A stretch of DNA of 64,000 bases from Gammaproteobacteria bacterium (GCA_030832095.1 JAURJT010000011.1:1-64000); one strand, 5' to 3'; numbered from the stretch's first letter, positions 27,730 to 37,932 are shown. A program made the numbers and translations. Notes: a model not told the origin generated them from the sequence alone.

Positions 27730-29196
27730 ATGGGAAAAATCACTGGCTTTTTAGAGCTTGATCGTCTGCAAGAGGCGTCTGAAGCGCCTGCGAGCCGCCT
27801 CAAACATTGGCGTGAATTCGTTTTGCATCTCTCGGATGAGCAGGCCGGCAAACAAGCGGCGCGCTGCATGGATTGCGGCATACCGTTTTGTAATAACGGC
27901 TGCCCGGTTAACAACATCATCCCCGACTGGAACGACCTCGTATTTCGCCAAAATTGGCGTGGTGCTCTGGATGTGCTTCACTCGACTAACAATTTTCCAG
28001 AATTTACCGGGCGTATTTGTCCCGCGCCGTGCGAAGCGGCTTGCACACTGAACATCAATAATGATGCCGTTGGGATCAAATCCATCGAGCATGCAATTAT
28101 TGACAAAGGATGGGCCGAAGGCTGGGTTGTGCCCCAGCCGCCCACTCACAAAACCGGTAAAACCGTTGCGGTGATTGGTTCGGGCCCAGCAGGCCTGGCG
28201 TGCGCGCAACAGCTCGCACGTGCGGGTCACGCCGTCACTGTGTTTGAAAAAAATGATCGTATCGGCGGCTTGCTGCGCTATGGTATCCCAGACTTCAAGC
28301 TTGAAAAAATCTTGATTGATCAACGAATCACTCAAATGCAAGCCGAAGGCGTGACCTTTAAAACCTCGCATTACATCGGTGAGGCCGCACAAGCCCCTAG
28401 CAAAGACCTCACTGTTAAAACTCCAGCTGCTTTGCAAAACGAGTTTGACGCAGTCGTGCTAACAGGTGGCTGTGAAACTCCGCGTGACTTGCCAATCGCC
28501 GGTCGCGAACTCGAAGGCGTGATGTACGCGATGGATTTCTTGCGCCCGCAAAACAAAGTCGTCGCCGGCGACAAACTCAGTTCGCAAGTGCTTGCCAAAG
28601 GTAAGCATGTTGTCGTGATTGGTGGTGGCGATACTGGCTCGGATTGTGTCGGCACCAGCAACCGTCATGGCGCCAAGTCGGTCACACAAATTGAATTGAT
28701 GCCACGCCCCCCTGAGAGCGAGAACAAGGCGATGACCTGGCCCTACTGGCCAGCAAAGTTGCGCACCTCGTCTTCGCACGAAGAGGGTGCTGAGCGCGAT
28801 TGGGCAATCACCAGTAAATCTTTGGCAGGCAAGGGTGGCAAAGTCGAAAAGCTGGTCGCGGCTCGCGTCGAGTGGGTGAAAGACGAAACCTCAGGCCAGA
28901 TGAAGATGCAAGAGGTCAAAGGCTCTGAATTCGATATTCAAGCGGATCTGGTTTTGCTGGCAATGGGCTTTGTCGCGCCCGTCAATCATGTCTTAACGGC
29001 CTTTGGCGTCGATCAAGATGCGCGCGGTAACGTGCGCGCCAACACTGACGATTACCGCACCAGTCTCGCAAAGGTCTTCGCAGCGGGTGACATGCGACGC
29101 GGTCAGTCATTGGTCGTTTGGGCGATACGAGAAGGCCGCCAGTGCGCACGCTCTGTTGATGAGTTTTTAATGGGTACAAGCGACTTACCTCGCTAA
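27730..29196 (+). CDS. gltD: glutamate synthase (NADPH) small subunit
   Basis: Passes electrons from NADPH through FAD and iron-sulfur clusters to GltB. Standard length, 488 residues. The N-terminal cysteine-rich domain (about 38-110) has [17 protein letters not shown] and [10 protein letters not shown], ligands of two 4Fe-4S clusters. The FAD-binding GxGxxG appears as [20 protein letters not shown] and the NADPH site as [20 protein letters not shown] sits eight bases before the start. It is co-transcribed with gltB. Confidence 0.98.
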   Translation: MGKITGFLELDRLQEASEAPASRLKHWREFVLHLSDEQAGKQAARCMDCGIPFCNNGCPVNNIIPDWNDLVFRQNWRGALDVLHSTNNFPEFTGRICPAPCEAACTLNINNDAVGIKSIEHAIIDKGWAEGWVVPQPPTHKTGKTVAVIGSGPAGLACAQQLARAGHAVTVFEKNDRIGGLLRYGIPDFKLEKILIDQRITQMQAEGVTFKTSHYIGEAAQAPSKDLTVKTPAALQNEFDAVVLTGGCETPRDLPIAGRELEGVMYAMDFLRPQNKVVAGDKLSSQVLAKGKHVVVIGGGDTGSDCVGTSNRHGAKSVTQIELMPRPPESENKAMTWPYWPAKLRTSSSHEEGAERDWAITSKSLAGKGGKVEKLVAARVEWVKDETSGQMKMQEVKGSEFDIQADLVLLAMGFVAPVNHVLTAFGVDQDARGNVRANTDDYRTSLAKVFAAGDMRRGQSLVVWAIREGRQCARSVDEFLMGTSDLPR

Positions 29197-29219
29197 GCCA
29201 AACCAGCCGGAGATTGTCT

Positions 29220-30227
29220 ATGATCCACCCCATGAAACGCCTCTGTTCAATTGCGGTGAGCCTCTTGGCCGTCTCTGGCCTATCAACTGCTGTGGCGCAA
29301 ACACCAGCCAGTTCAGCGAGTGCGCAGGCTTGGCCCGCCAAAAGCATTACCTTGATTGTTCCCTATGCAGCGGGCGGCTTTTCTGACACGCGCATGCGGC
29401 TGTTGGCGCGCAAACTCACCGAGAAGCTTGGACAATCGGTTGTGGTCGAAAACAAAAGTGGTGCGGGTGGTGTGATTGGTACGTCCTTGATCGCCAAGGC
29501 GCCGCCTGATGGCCACACGATCGGTTCGGGCAATCTGGCGCCACTGGCAGTGAACCCGACCTTGATGACCATGCTGCCCTACAACCCTCAAAAAGACCTT
29601 ATCCCGGTCATTCTGATTGAAAACAGCCCCTTAGTGCTAAGTGTGGCCAATAGCCTGCCTGTTAAAAACTTAACTGACCTGGTTGCTTTGGCTAAAAAAG
29701 AGCCCGGCAAACTGACCTTTGGCTCATCAGGTATAGGCGGCGCTCACCACCTCTCTGGTGAAATGTTTCGTAACCTCGCCAACATTGATATCGTGCATGT
29801 GCCTTACAAAGGCGGTGCACCAGCCGCCACCGATCTGATGGCGGGTCACTTGAGCATGATGTTTGAGATGGGCTACGCCGCCCTTCCCGCCATCAAGGGC
29901 CAAAAAATACACCCCCTCGCCGTGACCTCGACCAAACGCTTGGCACTTTTGCCCGAGGTGCCGACGATGGTCGAACTCGGCATCCCTAACTTCGAGTCCT
30001 ACAACTGGCAAGGCATCATCGCGCCAGGGGGCACACCAGCAGCCATTATCTCCAAGCTCAATGCGGTACTTAACGAAATTCTGCTCGATCCTGAGGTGGT
30101 CAAACAGATCTCCGACGCTGCCAGTCAGGTGGGCGGTGGCACGCCCGAAGCCTTTGCGCAGTTTATTGCCTCAGAAACCGCTAAATGGGCCAAAGTGATT
30201 AAGTTGGCAAACATTCAACCGCAGTAA
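29220..30227 (+). CDS. Bug-family (TctC-like) periplasmic solute-binding protein
   Basis: A 335-residue receptor with signal peptide MKRLCSIAVSLLAVSGLSTA, cleaved after AVAQ or close to it, and the family opening WPAKSITLIVPYAAGG. Typical blocks such as GKLTFGSSGIGGAHHLSGEM and the segment VHVPYKGGAPAATDL line the ligand pocket. Bug proteins bind carboxylates for tripartite tricarboxylate transporters and have expanded greatly in Alcaligenaceae. No membrane partner is nearby, which is usual for such orphan receptors. A GGAG seven bases upstream supports the ATG at 29220. It lies 23 bases after gltD. Confidence 0.93.
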   Translation: MIHPMKRLCSIAVSLLAVSGLSTAVAQTPASSASAQAWPAKSITLIVPYAAGGFSDTRMRLLARKLTEKLGQSVVVENKSGAGGVIGTSLIAKAPPDGHTIGSGNLAPLAVNPTLMTMLPYNPQKDLIPVILIENSPLVLSVANSLPVKNLTDLVALAKKEPGKLTFGSSGIGGAHHLSGEMFRNLANIDIVHVPYKGGAPAATDLMAGHLSMMFEMGYAALPAIKGQKIHPLAVTSTKRLALLPEVPTMVELGIPNFESYNWQGIIAPGGTPAAIISKLNAVLNEILLDPEVVKQISDAASQVGGGTPEAFAQFIASETAKWAKVIKLANIQPQ

Positions 30228-30261
30228 ACGATCTGACCATCGCTCAACGACACAGAGAGTG

Positions 30262-30289
30262 TTACAACTTTCTGCATGGGCGTTACAAT
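30262..30289 (+). promoter_or_regulatory. possible promoter of the mla operon
   Basis: TTACAA (30262-30267) and TACAAT (30284-30289) with a 16-base spacer, about 78 bases before mlaF. It is the best sigma-70-like pair in the gap between the Bug gene and mlaF. The -35 match is only fair. Confidence 0.35.
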
Positions 30290-30366
30290 TGAGAGCCTGA
30301 GCCTGCCTGCCCAGCAGCGCTGTATCGTTCAGTGCCTGGATTTTGCTCTGATCCCTTTGGTTCAAC

Positions 30367-31200
30367 ATGCTTACGCCCCCTCAGAACTCACACCAGCCAG
30401 TGCTACGCCTTGAAGGCGTTTCGCTGGGCTACGGCGACTTCACGGTTCTGCGTGAGATCTCGCTAGAGGTCTTGCCAGGGCAAGTGGTGGCCATGATGGG
30501 TGGCTCGGGATCCGGTAAAACCACCTTGCTGCGAGCAGCCACTGGCCAACTCGTCGCGCGCCAGGGCAGCATCACCCTGTTTGGGCAAAATTTGGCGCAC
30601 GCCGATCGCCCGCTGTTGCAATCGCTGCGCCAGCGCATGGGGGTCTTGTTTCAACAGGGTGCGCTTTTCACCGACCTAAACGTCTTCGAGAACGTCGCGT
30701 TTCCGCTGCGTGAACACCTCAGTCTGTCAGCCGCGCAACTCACCGAGCGCGTGCTCGAAAAACTCAACGCAGTGGGTTTGCGCGCTGCCGCGCATTTAAA
30801 GGTATCTGAAATTTCTGGCGGTATGGCGCGTCGCGTCGCGCTAGCACGCGCAGTGGTGCTAGAACCCGAGCTGGTTCTGTATGACGAGCCCTTTGCTGGC
30901 CTTGACCCGATCTCGCTAGGCATCACAGCGCGCCTGATTCGCAGCCTCTCTGACCGCTTAGGCTGCGCCTCCGTGGTCATTACCCACGACATCGCCGAGT
31001 CCTTTGCGATTGCTGATCACGTTTATCTGGTCGGTCAGGGTGAACTTAAAGCACACGGCACACCGGCCACGCTCGGTGCCTCGACTGACCCCTATGTTCA
31101 GCAGTTTTTACACGGGCATGCCGACGGCCCGGTTGCGTTCGACTACCCCGTCACCCCTGCCTTTGAAGCTTGGCTTGCTCGCACAGGCACACAGGCATGA
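30367..31200 (+). CDS. mlaF: phospholipid ABC transporter ATP-binding protein MlaF
   Basis: ATPase of the inner-membrane MlaFEDB complex, which moves phospholipids between the membranes to keep outer-membrane asymmetry. 277 residues. Walker A is GGSGSGKTT, the Q-loop is in GVLFQQGALFTDL, the signature is SEISGGMARR (the SGGMxxR form typical of Mla/Mce ATPases) and Walker B is LVLYDEPFAGLDP. The stop overlaps the mlaE start (ATGA). It is the first gene of mlaFEDAC. Confidence 0.95.
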   Translation: MLTPPQNSHQPVLRLEGVSLGYGDFTVLREISLEVLPGQVVAMMGGSGSGKTTLLRAATGQLVARQGSITLFGQNLAHADRPLLQSLRQRMGVLFQQGALFTDLNVFENVAFPLREHLSLSAAQLTERVLEKLNAVGLRAAAHLKVSEISGGMARRVALARAVVLEPELVLYDEPFAGLDPISLGITARLIRSLSDRLGCASVVITHDIAESFAIADHVYLVGQGELKAHGTPATLGASTDPYVQQFLHGHADGPVAFDYPVTPAFEAWLARTGTQA

Positions 31201-31982
31201 GTCAAACCAACTTTTTAGCCCGCCTTGGCAAACAGGCTCGCGAGCGCCTCACTGGGTTGGGTCTGTTTACGCGTTTCTTTTTCATGCTGTTGCAACGCAG
31301 CAGCATCGTATTCAAGCGCCCGCGCTTGGTGTCTCAACAAGTACATTTCATCGGCAATTTTTCGTTACTGATTATCATTGTCTCAGGTTTATTCGTTGGT
31401 TTTGTTTTAGGATTACAGGGGTATTACACCCTGAACCGCTACGGCTCTGAAGAGGCGCTTGGCTTGCTGGTCGCGCTCTCACTGACGCGAGAGCTCGGCC
31501 CGGTCATTACCGCCCTGCTTTTTGCCGGGCGTGCCGGCACCTCGCTCACCGCTGAAATTGGCTTAATGAAAGCCGGCGAACAACTGGCCGCGATGGAAGT
31601 CATGGCCGTCGACCCCATCAGGCGAGTCTTTGTCCCACGCTTTTGGGGCGGCGTCATTGCGATGCCTGTTTTAGCTGCGGTATTCTCAATGGTCGGGATT
31701 ATCGGGGGCTGGGTAGTCGGTGTGCTACTGATTGGCATCGATACCGGTGCCTTTTGGTCACAAATGCAAAACGGCGTCGATGTCTATAACGACGTGTTGA
31801 ACGGCGTAATAAAAAGTATCATCTTTGGGGTAGCAGTGACGCTTATCGCCCTCTACGAAGGCTGGCAGGCTCGCCCAACCCCCGAGGGGGTGGCGCGCGC
31901 CACCACTCGTACGGTTGTGACCGGCTCGCTAGCGGTGTTGGGGCTCGATTTTCTACTGACTGCGCTGATGTTCAGCAATTAA
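31197..31982 (+). CDS. mlaE: phospholipid ABC transporter permease MlaE
   Basis: Inner-membrane permease of the Mla system, 261 residues from the ATG that overlaps the mlaF stop. It has five to six hydrophobic segments after an amphipathic N-terminal part. The family block ELGPVITALLFAGRAGTSLT (first half) and EIGLMKAGEQLAAMEVMAVD (next, about residue 125) are both clear. The C-terminal end has the segment GWQARPTPEGVARATTRTVV, also conserved. Partner of MlaF and MlaD. Confidence 0.95.
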   Translation: MSQTNFLARLGKQARERLTGLGLFTRFFFMLLQRSSIVFKRPRLVSQQVHFIGNFSLLIIIVSGLFVGFVLGLQGYYTLNRYGSEEALGLLVALSLTRELGPVITALLFAGRAGTSLTAEIGLMKAGEQLAAMEVMAVDPIRRVFVPRFWGGVIAMPVLAAVFSMVGIIGGWVVGVLLIGIDTGAFWSQMQNGVDVYNDVLNGVIKSIIFGVAVTLIALYEGWQARPTPEGVARATTRTVVTGSLAVLGLDFLLTALMFSN

Positions 31983-31993
31983 AGGGTCAAACA

Positions 31994-32509
31994 ATGTCAA
32001 ACGAAAAAACAGACTGGTGGGTAGGGCTTTTTATCTTGTTAGGCGCAATCGCACTTTCTTTTTTGGCGTTGCGGGCTGGCAATCTCAGCAGCTTCTCGTT
32101 TGCCCCCACCTACGCTCTGTCGGCAAAGTTCGACAATATCGGTGGCCTCAAGGTACGGGCGCCAGTAAAAAGTGCGGGCGTCGTGGTCGGGCGCGTTGCC
32201 AGCATCTCATTAGATGAAAAAACCTTTCAAGCAGTCGTTACCGTTCAAATCGAAAAGAACTATCGTTTTCCAAAGGACTCATCAGCCAAGATTTTGACCT
32301 CGGGCTTGCTGGGCGAGCAGTACATCGGCCTTGAAGCGGGTGGCGATGACGCCAACCTTGTCGCGGGTGGCACGCTTCAGTTCACGCAAAGTGCGATCGT
32401 CCTTGAAAGCCTGATCAGTCAATTCTTGTATTCGTCTGCTGAAAAACAAGGCACGCCCCAAGGCACCGAATCAGCCCCCGCACCCAAGTCGCCCAAACTC
32501 TCTCAATAA
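31994..32509 (+). CDS. mlaD: MlaD, MCE-domain lipid-binding subunit
   Basis: A 171-residue protein with one N-terminal membrane helix (about residues 8-28) and an MCE domain (about 38-118) that forms a periplasmic hexameric ring with a lipid pore. Family features: YALSAKFDNIGGLKVRAPVK and the later SGLLGEQYIGLEAGG. The C-terminal tail is Pro/Ser-rich. It follows mlaE by 11 bases and is co-transcribed with it. Confidence 0.95.
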   Translation: MSNEKTDWWVGLFILLGAIALSFLALRAGNLSSFSFAPTYALSAKFDNIGGLKVRAPVKSAGVVVGRVASISLDEKTFQAVVTVQIEKNYRFPKDSSAKILTSGLLGEQYIGLEAGGDDANLVAGGTLQFTQSAIVLESLISQFLYSSAEKQGTPQGTESAPAPKSPKLSQ

Positions 32510-32521
32510 CGGTCAAGCAAC

Positions 32522-33319
32522 ATGCGTACTCGTTTTTTTATTCAACAGCTTGGCCTGACGTTTAGCGCGCTCGCGCTGGTGCTGCTCTCAGGGTGCGCCA
32601 CGCAGTCAACCGGCCCAGCTAATCCCGCTGACCCTCTCGAGGCCTCAAACCGCGCGGTATTCGAGTTCAATGACGCAGTTGATCGCGCTGTATTAAAACC
32701 GGTCGCTGAAGCGTATGCGTTTGTTGTGCCACAACCTGTTCGCACCTGTATCAACAACATCTTTTTAAACCTCGGTGACGTGTGGTCTTGGTTTAACAGC
32801 ACTCTTCAAGGACGCCAAGTCGATGCACTCAATACATTTGGCCGCTTCATGCTCAACTCGACGATGGGGCTTGGAGGTTGCTTAGACATAGCCAGCCAAA
32901 CGGGTGCCAAGCGCATTCCCAATGATTTTGGCGTCACACTCGGCGTTTGGGGACTCGACTCTGGCCCATACCTGGTGCTGCCAATTGTCGGCTCATCCAC
33001 GCTCAGAGACGGTGCGGGCCGAGCCGTTGATATCTATGTGAATCAGTTCGGGTATGGTTCGTTAATCACGAACATCGATGTTCGTAATTCGATTTATGGT
33101 CTTGAAGTGGTTGAGCGCCGAGAGGCACTGCTCGCAGTCACAAACACGATTGACCGCACTGCGCTAGATCGCTACAGCTTTATTCGTGATGCCTACCTGA
33201 AGCGGCGTCAAGCTCAAGTTGCCGGGGCAACCGCTGAGGCCCAGAAGCTACCGAACTACGAAGATTTTGAGGCCGCGCCGACCGATGAAAAAGCGCTTGG
33301 CATCGCGCCAAAAAAATAA
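32522..33319 (+). CDS. mlaA: MlaA (VacJ) outer-membrane lipoprotein
   Basis: A 265-residue lipoprotein with lipobox LLSGC (about residue 24), so it is anchored at the outer membrane, where MlaA removes misplaced phospholipids from the outer leaflet. The family block DPLEASNRAVFEFNDAVDRA (about 35-55) and the segment DFGVTLGVWGLDSGPYLVLP are diagnostic. It lies inside the mla operon, as is usual in Burkholderiales, whereas in enterobacteria it is encoded elsewhere. Confidence 0.95.
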   Translation: MRTRFFIQQLGLTFSALALVLLSGCATQSTGPANPADPLEASNRAVFEFNDAVDRAVLKPVAEAYAFVVPQPVRTCINNIFLNLGDVWSWFNSTLQGRQVDALNTFGRFMLNSTMGLGGCLDIASQTGAKRIPNDFGVTLGVWGLDSGPYLVLPIVGSSTLRDGAGRAVDIYVNQFGYGSLITNIDVRNSIYGLEVVERREALLAVTNTIDRTALDRYSFIRDAYLKRRQAQVAGATAEAQKLPNYEDFEAAPTDEKALGIAPKK

Positions 33320-33374
33320 GACTCACTGCTATTACCTGCCAACAGATATTTAGCCTATTGCAAGGATACGTTCA

Positions 33375-34013
33375 ATGAAGTCTCGCATCGATTTATTTTT
33401 TAAAATTTTTTTCTTGTCCCTACTGCTAGGGTTGGGTCACACTTCACGTGCGCAGACAACACCCAACCCGAACGCCGCCCCTAACGACTTCGTGCAGCAG
33501 GTCGCCGATCAAGTACTCGCCGCGCTGAAGGCCGATAGCAGCGTGCGCGCGGGCAACACTGCGCGCGTGAATCAAATCGTTGACGAGCTCATTTTGCCTA
33601 ACGTCAATTTTGAAAAAACAACGCGCCTCGCAGCAGGTCGCTATTGGCGACAGGCGACACCCGAACAACAAGCAGCCTTGGTCAAAGCGTTTCGCGGCAC
33701 CTTGGGTCGCTCTTACAGCGGTGCCTTCACCCGCGTCGACGAGGGCACCAGCATTAAAGTCTTGCCTTTTCGAGGCGAAGCCGATGCCACCGACCTCGTC
33801 GTCAGATCTCAGGTGACACAGCGCGCCAATACTCAACCGATTGCGCTAGATTACCGTCTTGAAAAAACACCCCAAGGCTGGAAGATCTATGACCTGAACG
33901 TTGAAAATATCTGGTTGATTGAAAACTACCGCAATCAGTTTTCTCAGCAAATTAATCAAAACGGGATCGATGGCCTGATTCAAGCGCTCAATCAACGCGC
34001 GCAACAACAATAA
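33375..34013 (+). CDS. mlaC: MlaC periplasmic phospholipid shuttle
   Basis: A 212-residue periplasmic protein with a signal peptide (about 1-26, ending TSRAQ) and an MlaC/ttg2D domain. Conserved parts include the N-terminal helix FVQQVADQVLAALKAD and the C-terminal strand segment GWKIYDLNVENIWLIENYRN (key W, Y, N). It carries lipid between MlaA and MlaFED. The operon normally continues with mlaB, a small STAS-domain subunit; no such gene follows here. Confidence 0.94.
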   Translation: MKSRIDLFFKIFFLSLLLGLGHTSRAQTTPNPNAAPNDFVQQVADQVLAALKADSSVRAGNTARVNQIVDELILPNVNFEKTTRLAAGRYWRQATPEQQAALVKAFRGTLGRSYSGAFTRVDEGTSIKVLPFRGEADATDLVVRSQVTQRANTQPIALDYRLEKTPQGWKIYDLNVENIWLIENYRNQFSQQINQNGIDGLIQALNQRAQQQ

Positions 34014-34082
34014 CTGTCAGTACCCCGTCGTCTCGCGGGGCTTATGGTCGCTCGGGCGCACCACCCCCACAACAAGGTCGTC

Positions 34083-34874
34083 ATGTCTGCTGTTTCGTTT
34101 CAAAATGTCTCTAAAGTTTTCGCACCTCGCACCTTGGGTTGGCGTGGCTTGTTTCGCCCACCTTCAGGCCCTGGCTTTCAGGCGCTCGATGATGTGTCCT
34201 TAACGATTGAGCATGGCGAATTCTTTGCGCTGCTTGGCCCCAACGGAGCTGGCAAAACAACTCTTATTTCTGTGCTGGCAGGGCTGTGTCAGGCCACGCA
34301 GGGGCGTGCCAGTGTGTGTGGTCATGATGTGGTCAACGATTATCAGGCGGCCAGGCGTTCGTTGGGTGTCGTGCCTCAAGAGTTGGTGTACGACCCATTT
34401 TTCACAGTTCGCGAAACCTTAAGGATTCAGTCGGGCTATTTTGGTTTTCGCCGCAACGACGACTGGATTGACGAAATTTTGGCTAACCTCGGCCTCAGCG
34501 ATAAAGCCGATGAAAACATGCGCGCCTTGTCTGGCGGGATGAAACGTCGTGTATTGGTTGCGCAGGCGCTGGTCCATCGCCCACCCGTCATCGTGCTTGA
34601 CGAACCCACAGCAGGAGTTGATGTCGACTTGCGCCGCAGCCTCTGGGAGTTCATCTCTCGGCTGAACACGCAAGGTCACACCATCATCTTGACCACGCAC
34701 TATCTAGAAGAAGCTGAAATGCTGTGCAATCGCACCGCCATGCTTAAGGGCGGACGCATCGTCGCACTCGACACGACCAAAGCCTTGATCGCACGCGCCG
34801 GCGGCACTCTCGAACAGGCGTTTGTCCAAATCATGAATGCCCAACCGTCTAAGTTTTCTGAGGCTCAAGCATGA
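34083..34874 (+). CDS. ABC-2 type exporter ATP-binding protein (YadG-like)
   Basis: A 263-residue ATPase. Walker A is LLGPNGAGKTT, the signature is ALSGGMKRRVLVAQAL and Walker B is VIVLDEPTAGVDVDLRR, the form typical of YadG-like ABC-2 exporters. I chose the ATG at 34083, which has AAGG seven bases upstream; an earlier in-frame start at 34044 lacks one. The stop overlaps the permease start. The substrate is unknown. It follows mlaC by 69 bases and this order is common in Burkholderiales. Confidence 0.92.
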   Translation: MSAVSFQNVSKVFAPRTLGWRGLFRPPSGPGFQALDDVSLTIEHGEFFALLGPNGAGKTTLISVLAGLCQATQGRASVCGHDVVNDYQAARRSLGVVPQELVYDPFFTVRETLRIQSGYFGFRRNDDWIDEILANLGLSDKADENMRALSGGMKRRVLVAQALVHRPPVIVLDEPTAGVDVDLRRSLWEFISRLNTQGHTIILTTHYLEEAEMLCNRTAMLKGGRIVALDTTKALIARAGGTLEQAFVQIMNAQPSKFSEAQA

Positions 34875-35662
34875 GCACCCCAATTTTGACCGCTCGTGCA
34901 GGCGCTGGCTCAGGGTTTCCAACCCTGCTTGGCAAAGAATTACTGCGTTTTTGGAAGGTCAGCTTTCAGACCATTGCCGCACCCGTTATCACAGCGTTGT
35001 TGTACCTTGTGATTTTTGCTCAGGTGTTGCAAGATCGAATCCAAGTGTATGGCAGCGTCCCCTACACCGCCTTTTTGATCCCAGGGCTCATGATGATGAG
35101 CATGTTGCAAAACGCCTTTGCCAACCCGTCATCATCGCTGATCCAAAGCCGCGTGACAGGTAACTTGGTGTTTGTGCTGTTGCCACCCATCTCGCATCGT
35201 GAATTTTTTAGTGCCTACGTGTTGGCCGCCATTGTGCGAGGTCTGGCCGTCGGAACTTGCGTCTGGCTAGTCTCCCAGTATTTCAGCTCGATGCCGATCA
35301 AGCACCCGCTTTGGGCGCTAGTCTTCGCGATTCTTTCCTGCGGCATTATGGCGATCTTAGGTTTGATTGCTGGGCTGACCTCCGAAAAATTTGATCAGCT
35401 CGCCGCGTTTCAGAATTTTCTGATTATGCCGGCTACTTTTTTATCCGGAGTGTTTTATTCAGTGCACACCCTGCCTGCCTTTTGGCAGACTGTGTCGCAC
35501 TGGAATCCGCTGTTTTACACGATTGATGGGTTTCGCTACGGATTTTTTGGCGTGGCCGATGTCTCACCCTGGCAAAGCCTGGCCGTTGTCGCTGGGGTCT
35601 TCTCGGTTCTGGCGACCTTTGCCCTGCGCCTCTTAGGCCGAGGCTACAAGCTACGCACCTAA
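34871..35662 (+). CDS. ABC-2 type exporter permease (YadH-like)
   Basis: A 263-residue inner-membrane protein with six predicted helices. It matches the ABC-2 permease family by LLGKELLRFWKVSFQTIAAP at the N-terminus and MPATFLSGVFYSVHTLPAFW before the last helices (key FLSGVF..LP). It overlaps the ATPase gene by four bases and forms the exporter with it. The substrate is not evident. Confidence 0.92.
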   Translation: MSTPILTARAGAGSGFPTLLGKELLRFWKVSFQTIAAPVITALLYLVIFAQVLQDRIQVYGSVPYTAFLIPGLMMMSMLQNAFANPSSSLIQSRVTGNLVFVLLPPISHREFFSAYVLAAIVRGLAVGTCVWLVSQYFSSMPIKHPLWALVFAILSCGIMAILGLIAGLTSEKFDQLAAFQNFLIMPATFLSGVFYSVHTLPAFWQTVSHWNPLFYTIDGFRYGFFGVADVSPWQSLAVVAGVFSVLATFALRLLGRGYKLRT

Positions 35663-35720
35663 ACCATCTAAAATAACAAATATTCTAGAATCGTATTCCC
35701 CCTCAAGGACCTTGCAGATC

Positions 35721-35963
35721 ATGTTGCCTACCCCAGAAGATATTCGCGCTTACATCGCCGCCGGGCTCGCCTGCGAGCACCTTGAAGTCAGTGGCGATGG
35801 CGCGCATTTCGAGGCAGTCATTGTCAGCAACGCGTTTGCAGGTAAGCGGCTGATCGCCCGCCATCAGTTGGTGTATGCCGCGTTAGGTGATCGGATGAAA
35901 CAAGAAATCCACGCGCTCTCGATGCGGACCTTAACCCCCGAAGAGTTCAGCAAACCCGTCTGA
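35721..35963 (+). CDS. ibaG: BolA-family protein IbaG
   Basis: An 80-residue BolA-like protein from the ATG at 35721, with AAGGA ten bases upstream; a TTG nine bases earlier is less likely. Features: ISxxL-like opening [16 protein letters not shown], the [12 protein letters not shown] strand and the [10 protein letters not shown] block with the conserved His. BolA/YrbA proteins work with monothiol glutaredoxins in iron-sulfur handling. It sits between the exporter and murA, as in many betaproteobacteria and in E. coli (mla-ibaG-murA). The stop touches the murA start. Confidence 0.92.
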   Translation: MLPTPEDIRAYIAAGLACEHLEVSGDGAHFEAVIVSNAFAGKRLIARHQLVYAALGDRMKQEIHALSMRTLTPEEFSKPV

Positions 35964-37231
35964 TGGATATTTTACGAATCACGGGTGGTAGTCGCCTGCA
36001 CGGTGAGGTCAGTATCTCTGGCGCCAAAAATGCGGCGCTGCCAATTTTGTGTGCTGGTTTGCTCACTGGCGATACAGTCACACTCACCAACGTACCCAAG
36101 TTAAACGACATCGCCACGACGCTTAAATTATTAGGCCAGATGGGCGTTCGTTGTGAGCGCGAAACCGATGGCACGGTTCATATCACTGCCAACGACGTCA
36201 CGACCCTCGAAGCGCCCTATGAATTGGTGAAAACCATGCGTGCTTCGATTTTGGTACTGGGCCCCCTGCTCGCACGGTTCGGTCAGGCACGAGTCAGCCT
36301 CCCTGGCGGCTGCGCAATTGGTCAGCGCCCGGTCGACCAACACATTCACGGGTTGGCCGCGCTAGGGGCTGACATCAGCATCGAACACGGTTTTGTCGTA
36401 GCGCGTGCCCGCCGCCTAAAGGGCGCCGTCATACGCACCGACATGGTGACAGTCACTGGCACCGAAAATCTGCTGATGGCTGCCGTCTTAGCAGAGGGTC
36501 AAACCGTTTTAGAAAACGCCGCGCGTGAACCCGAGGTCGTGGATCTGGCCGAATTGTTGATTAAGATGGGCGCGCAGATTCAGGGCCATGGTACCGACCG
36601 CATCGTCATCGAAGGCGTCAAGCGCCTGCACGGTGCCACCCATCAGGTGATTCCTGATCGCATTGAAGCGGGTAGCTTTTTGTGCGCGGTGGGTGCAGCA
36701 GGTGGTGATATTACGTTACGCAGGGTTGCGCCTGACACCATGGGTGCCACTCTCTCTAAACTCCAAGAGGCTGGCGTGACGCTAACTTGCGGCCCTGACT
36801 GGATTCGCGCCAGCATGACACAGCGGCCCAAACCTGTTGACTTTCGTACACACGAATACCCAGGCTTTGCCACTGACATGCAGGCCCAATTGATGGCGCT
36901 AAACGCGCTCGCCGACGGCACCTCTGTGATCGCTGAAACAATTTTTGAAAATCGTTTCATGCATGTGCAAGAACTGCTGCGCTTAGGCGCACGCATTGAC
37001 ATCGACGGTCACACGGCCGTTGTGCGTGGCGTCACAAAACTGTCAGGGGCAACTGTCATGGCCACCGATTTACGTGCCTCTGCAAGCCTTGTGATTGCTG
37101 GTCTGGCGGCTGAGGGCGAGACCATCGTCGAGCGAATCTATCACCTTGATCGAGGCTACGAGCGCATGGAGCACAAGCTCAGACAGCTAGGCGCCAACAT
37201 CGAACGCATTTCTAGCAAGGATCTCTCATGA
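35963..37231 (+). CDS. murA: UDP-N-acetylglucosamine 1-carboxyvinyltransferase
   Basis: First committed step of peptidoglycan synthesis: transfers enolpyruvate from PEP to UDP-GlcNAc. Standard length, 422 residues. The catalytic Cys lies in [16 protein letters not shown] (about residue 117), so the enzyme should be fosfomycin-sensitive, since Asp is found there in resistant forms. The N-terminal substrate site is [14 protein letters not shown], with the essential Lys. The start overlaps the ibaG stop by one base and the stop overlaps hisG by four. Confidence 0.97.
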   Translation: MDILRITGGSRLHGEVSISGAKNAALPILCAGLLTGDTVTLTNVPKLNDIATTLKLLGQMGVRCERETDGTVHITANDVTTLEAPYELVKTMRASILVLGPLLARFGQARVSLPGGCAIGQRPVDQHIHGLAALGADISIEHGFVVARARRLKGAVIRTDMVTVTGTENLLMAAVLAEGQTVLENAAREPEVVDLAELLIKMGAQIQGHGTDRIVIEGVKRLHGATHQVIPDRIEAGSFLCAVGAAGGDITLRRVAPDTMGATLSKLQEAGVTLTCGPDWIRASMTQRPKPVDFRTHEYPGFATDMQAQLMALNALADGTSVIAETIFENRFMHVQELLRLGARIDIDGHTAVVRGVTKLSGATVMATDLRASASLVIAGLAAEGETIVERIYHLDRGYERMEHKLRQLGANIERISSKDLS

Positions 37232-37914
37232 GCGCACCTGAGTCGCTTCGGCCTTTAACGATGGCCCTCTCGAAAGGGCGAATTTTCGAAGAAACTCTGC
37301 CACTTCTCGAGGCGGCTGGCATTCAGGTTTCTGAAAACCCAGAGCAGTCGCGTAAGCTGATTATCGCCACCAGCAACCCTGGCTTGCGATTAATTATTGT
37401 GCGCGCCTCTGACGTGCCAACCTATGTTGAATACGGCGCGGCTGATTTGGGTATTGCTGGTAAAGATGTACTCATCGAACACGCAGCGCAACACCCTGGT
37501 GGGTTGTATCAGCCGATTGACCTAAACATCGCACGTTGCCGCTTGGCTGTCGCGGTGCGAAAAGGGTTTGATTACGAAGCTGCTGTGCGCCAAGGGGCAC
37601 GCTTACGTGTTGCGACCAAATACACTCAAGCGGCGCGCGAACACTTTGCCGCAAAAGGCGTTTACGTTGACCTCATCAAGCTTTACGGCTCAATGGAACT
37701 CGCACCGTTAGTGGGTCTGGCCGATGCGATCGTCGACTTGGTGTCAACCGGCAACACCTTAAAGGCTAACGATTTGGTCGCGGTTGAAGACATCATGCAG
37801 ATCTCATCGCGCTTGGTGGTCAATCGTGCTGCGCTTAAAACCCGTCATGCACAGCTGCAACCGCTGTTAGATGCCTTTGAACAAGCCAGTCACTCAGCGG
37901 TGGCAAGCTCGTGA
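37228..37914 (+). CDS. hisG: ATP phosphoribosyltransferase, short form
   Basis: First enzyme of histidine synthesis. With 228 residues it is the short form, lacking the C-terminal feedback domain, so it should need the regulatory subunit HisZ, which is not in the window. The family opening is [21 protein letters not shown], and the PRPP-binding loop lies in [13 protein letters not shown]. It overlaps murA and is followed by hisD after 18 bases. Confidence 0.96.
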   Translation: MSAPESLRPLTMALSKGRIFEETLPLLEAAGIQVSENPEQSRKLIIATSNPGLRLIIVRASDVPTYVEYGAADLGIAGKDVLIEHAAQHPGGLYQPIDLNIARCRLAVAVRKGFDYEAAVRQGARLRVATKYTQAAREHFAAKGVYVDLIKLYGSMELAPLVGLADAIVDLVSTGNTLKANDLVAVEDIMQISSRLVVNRAALKTRHAQLQPLLDAFEQASHSAVASS

Positions 37915-37932
37915 CACCTAGAGACTGACACC

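Noticed and set aside
27751-28437. Minus-strand frame of 228 codons inside gltD
   Set aside because: Long only because of codon bias on the opposite strand; overlaps the iron-sulfur and FAD motifs of gltD.
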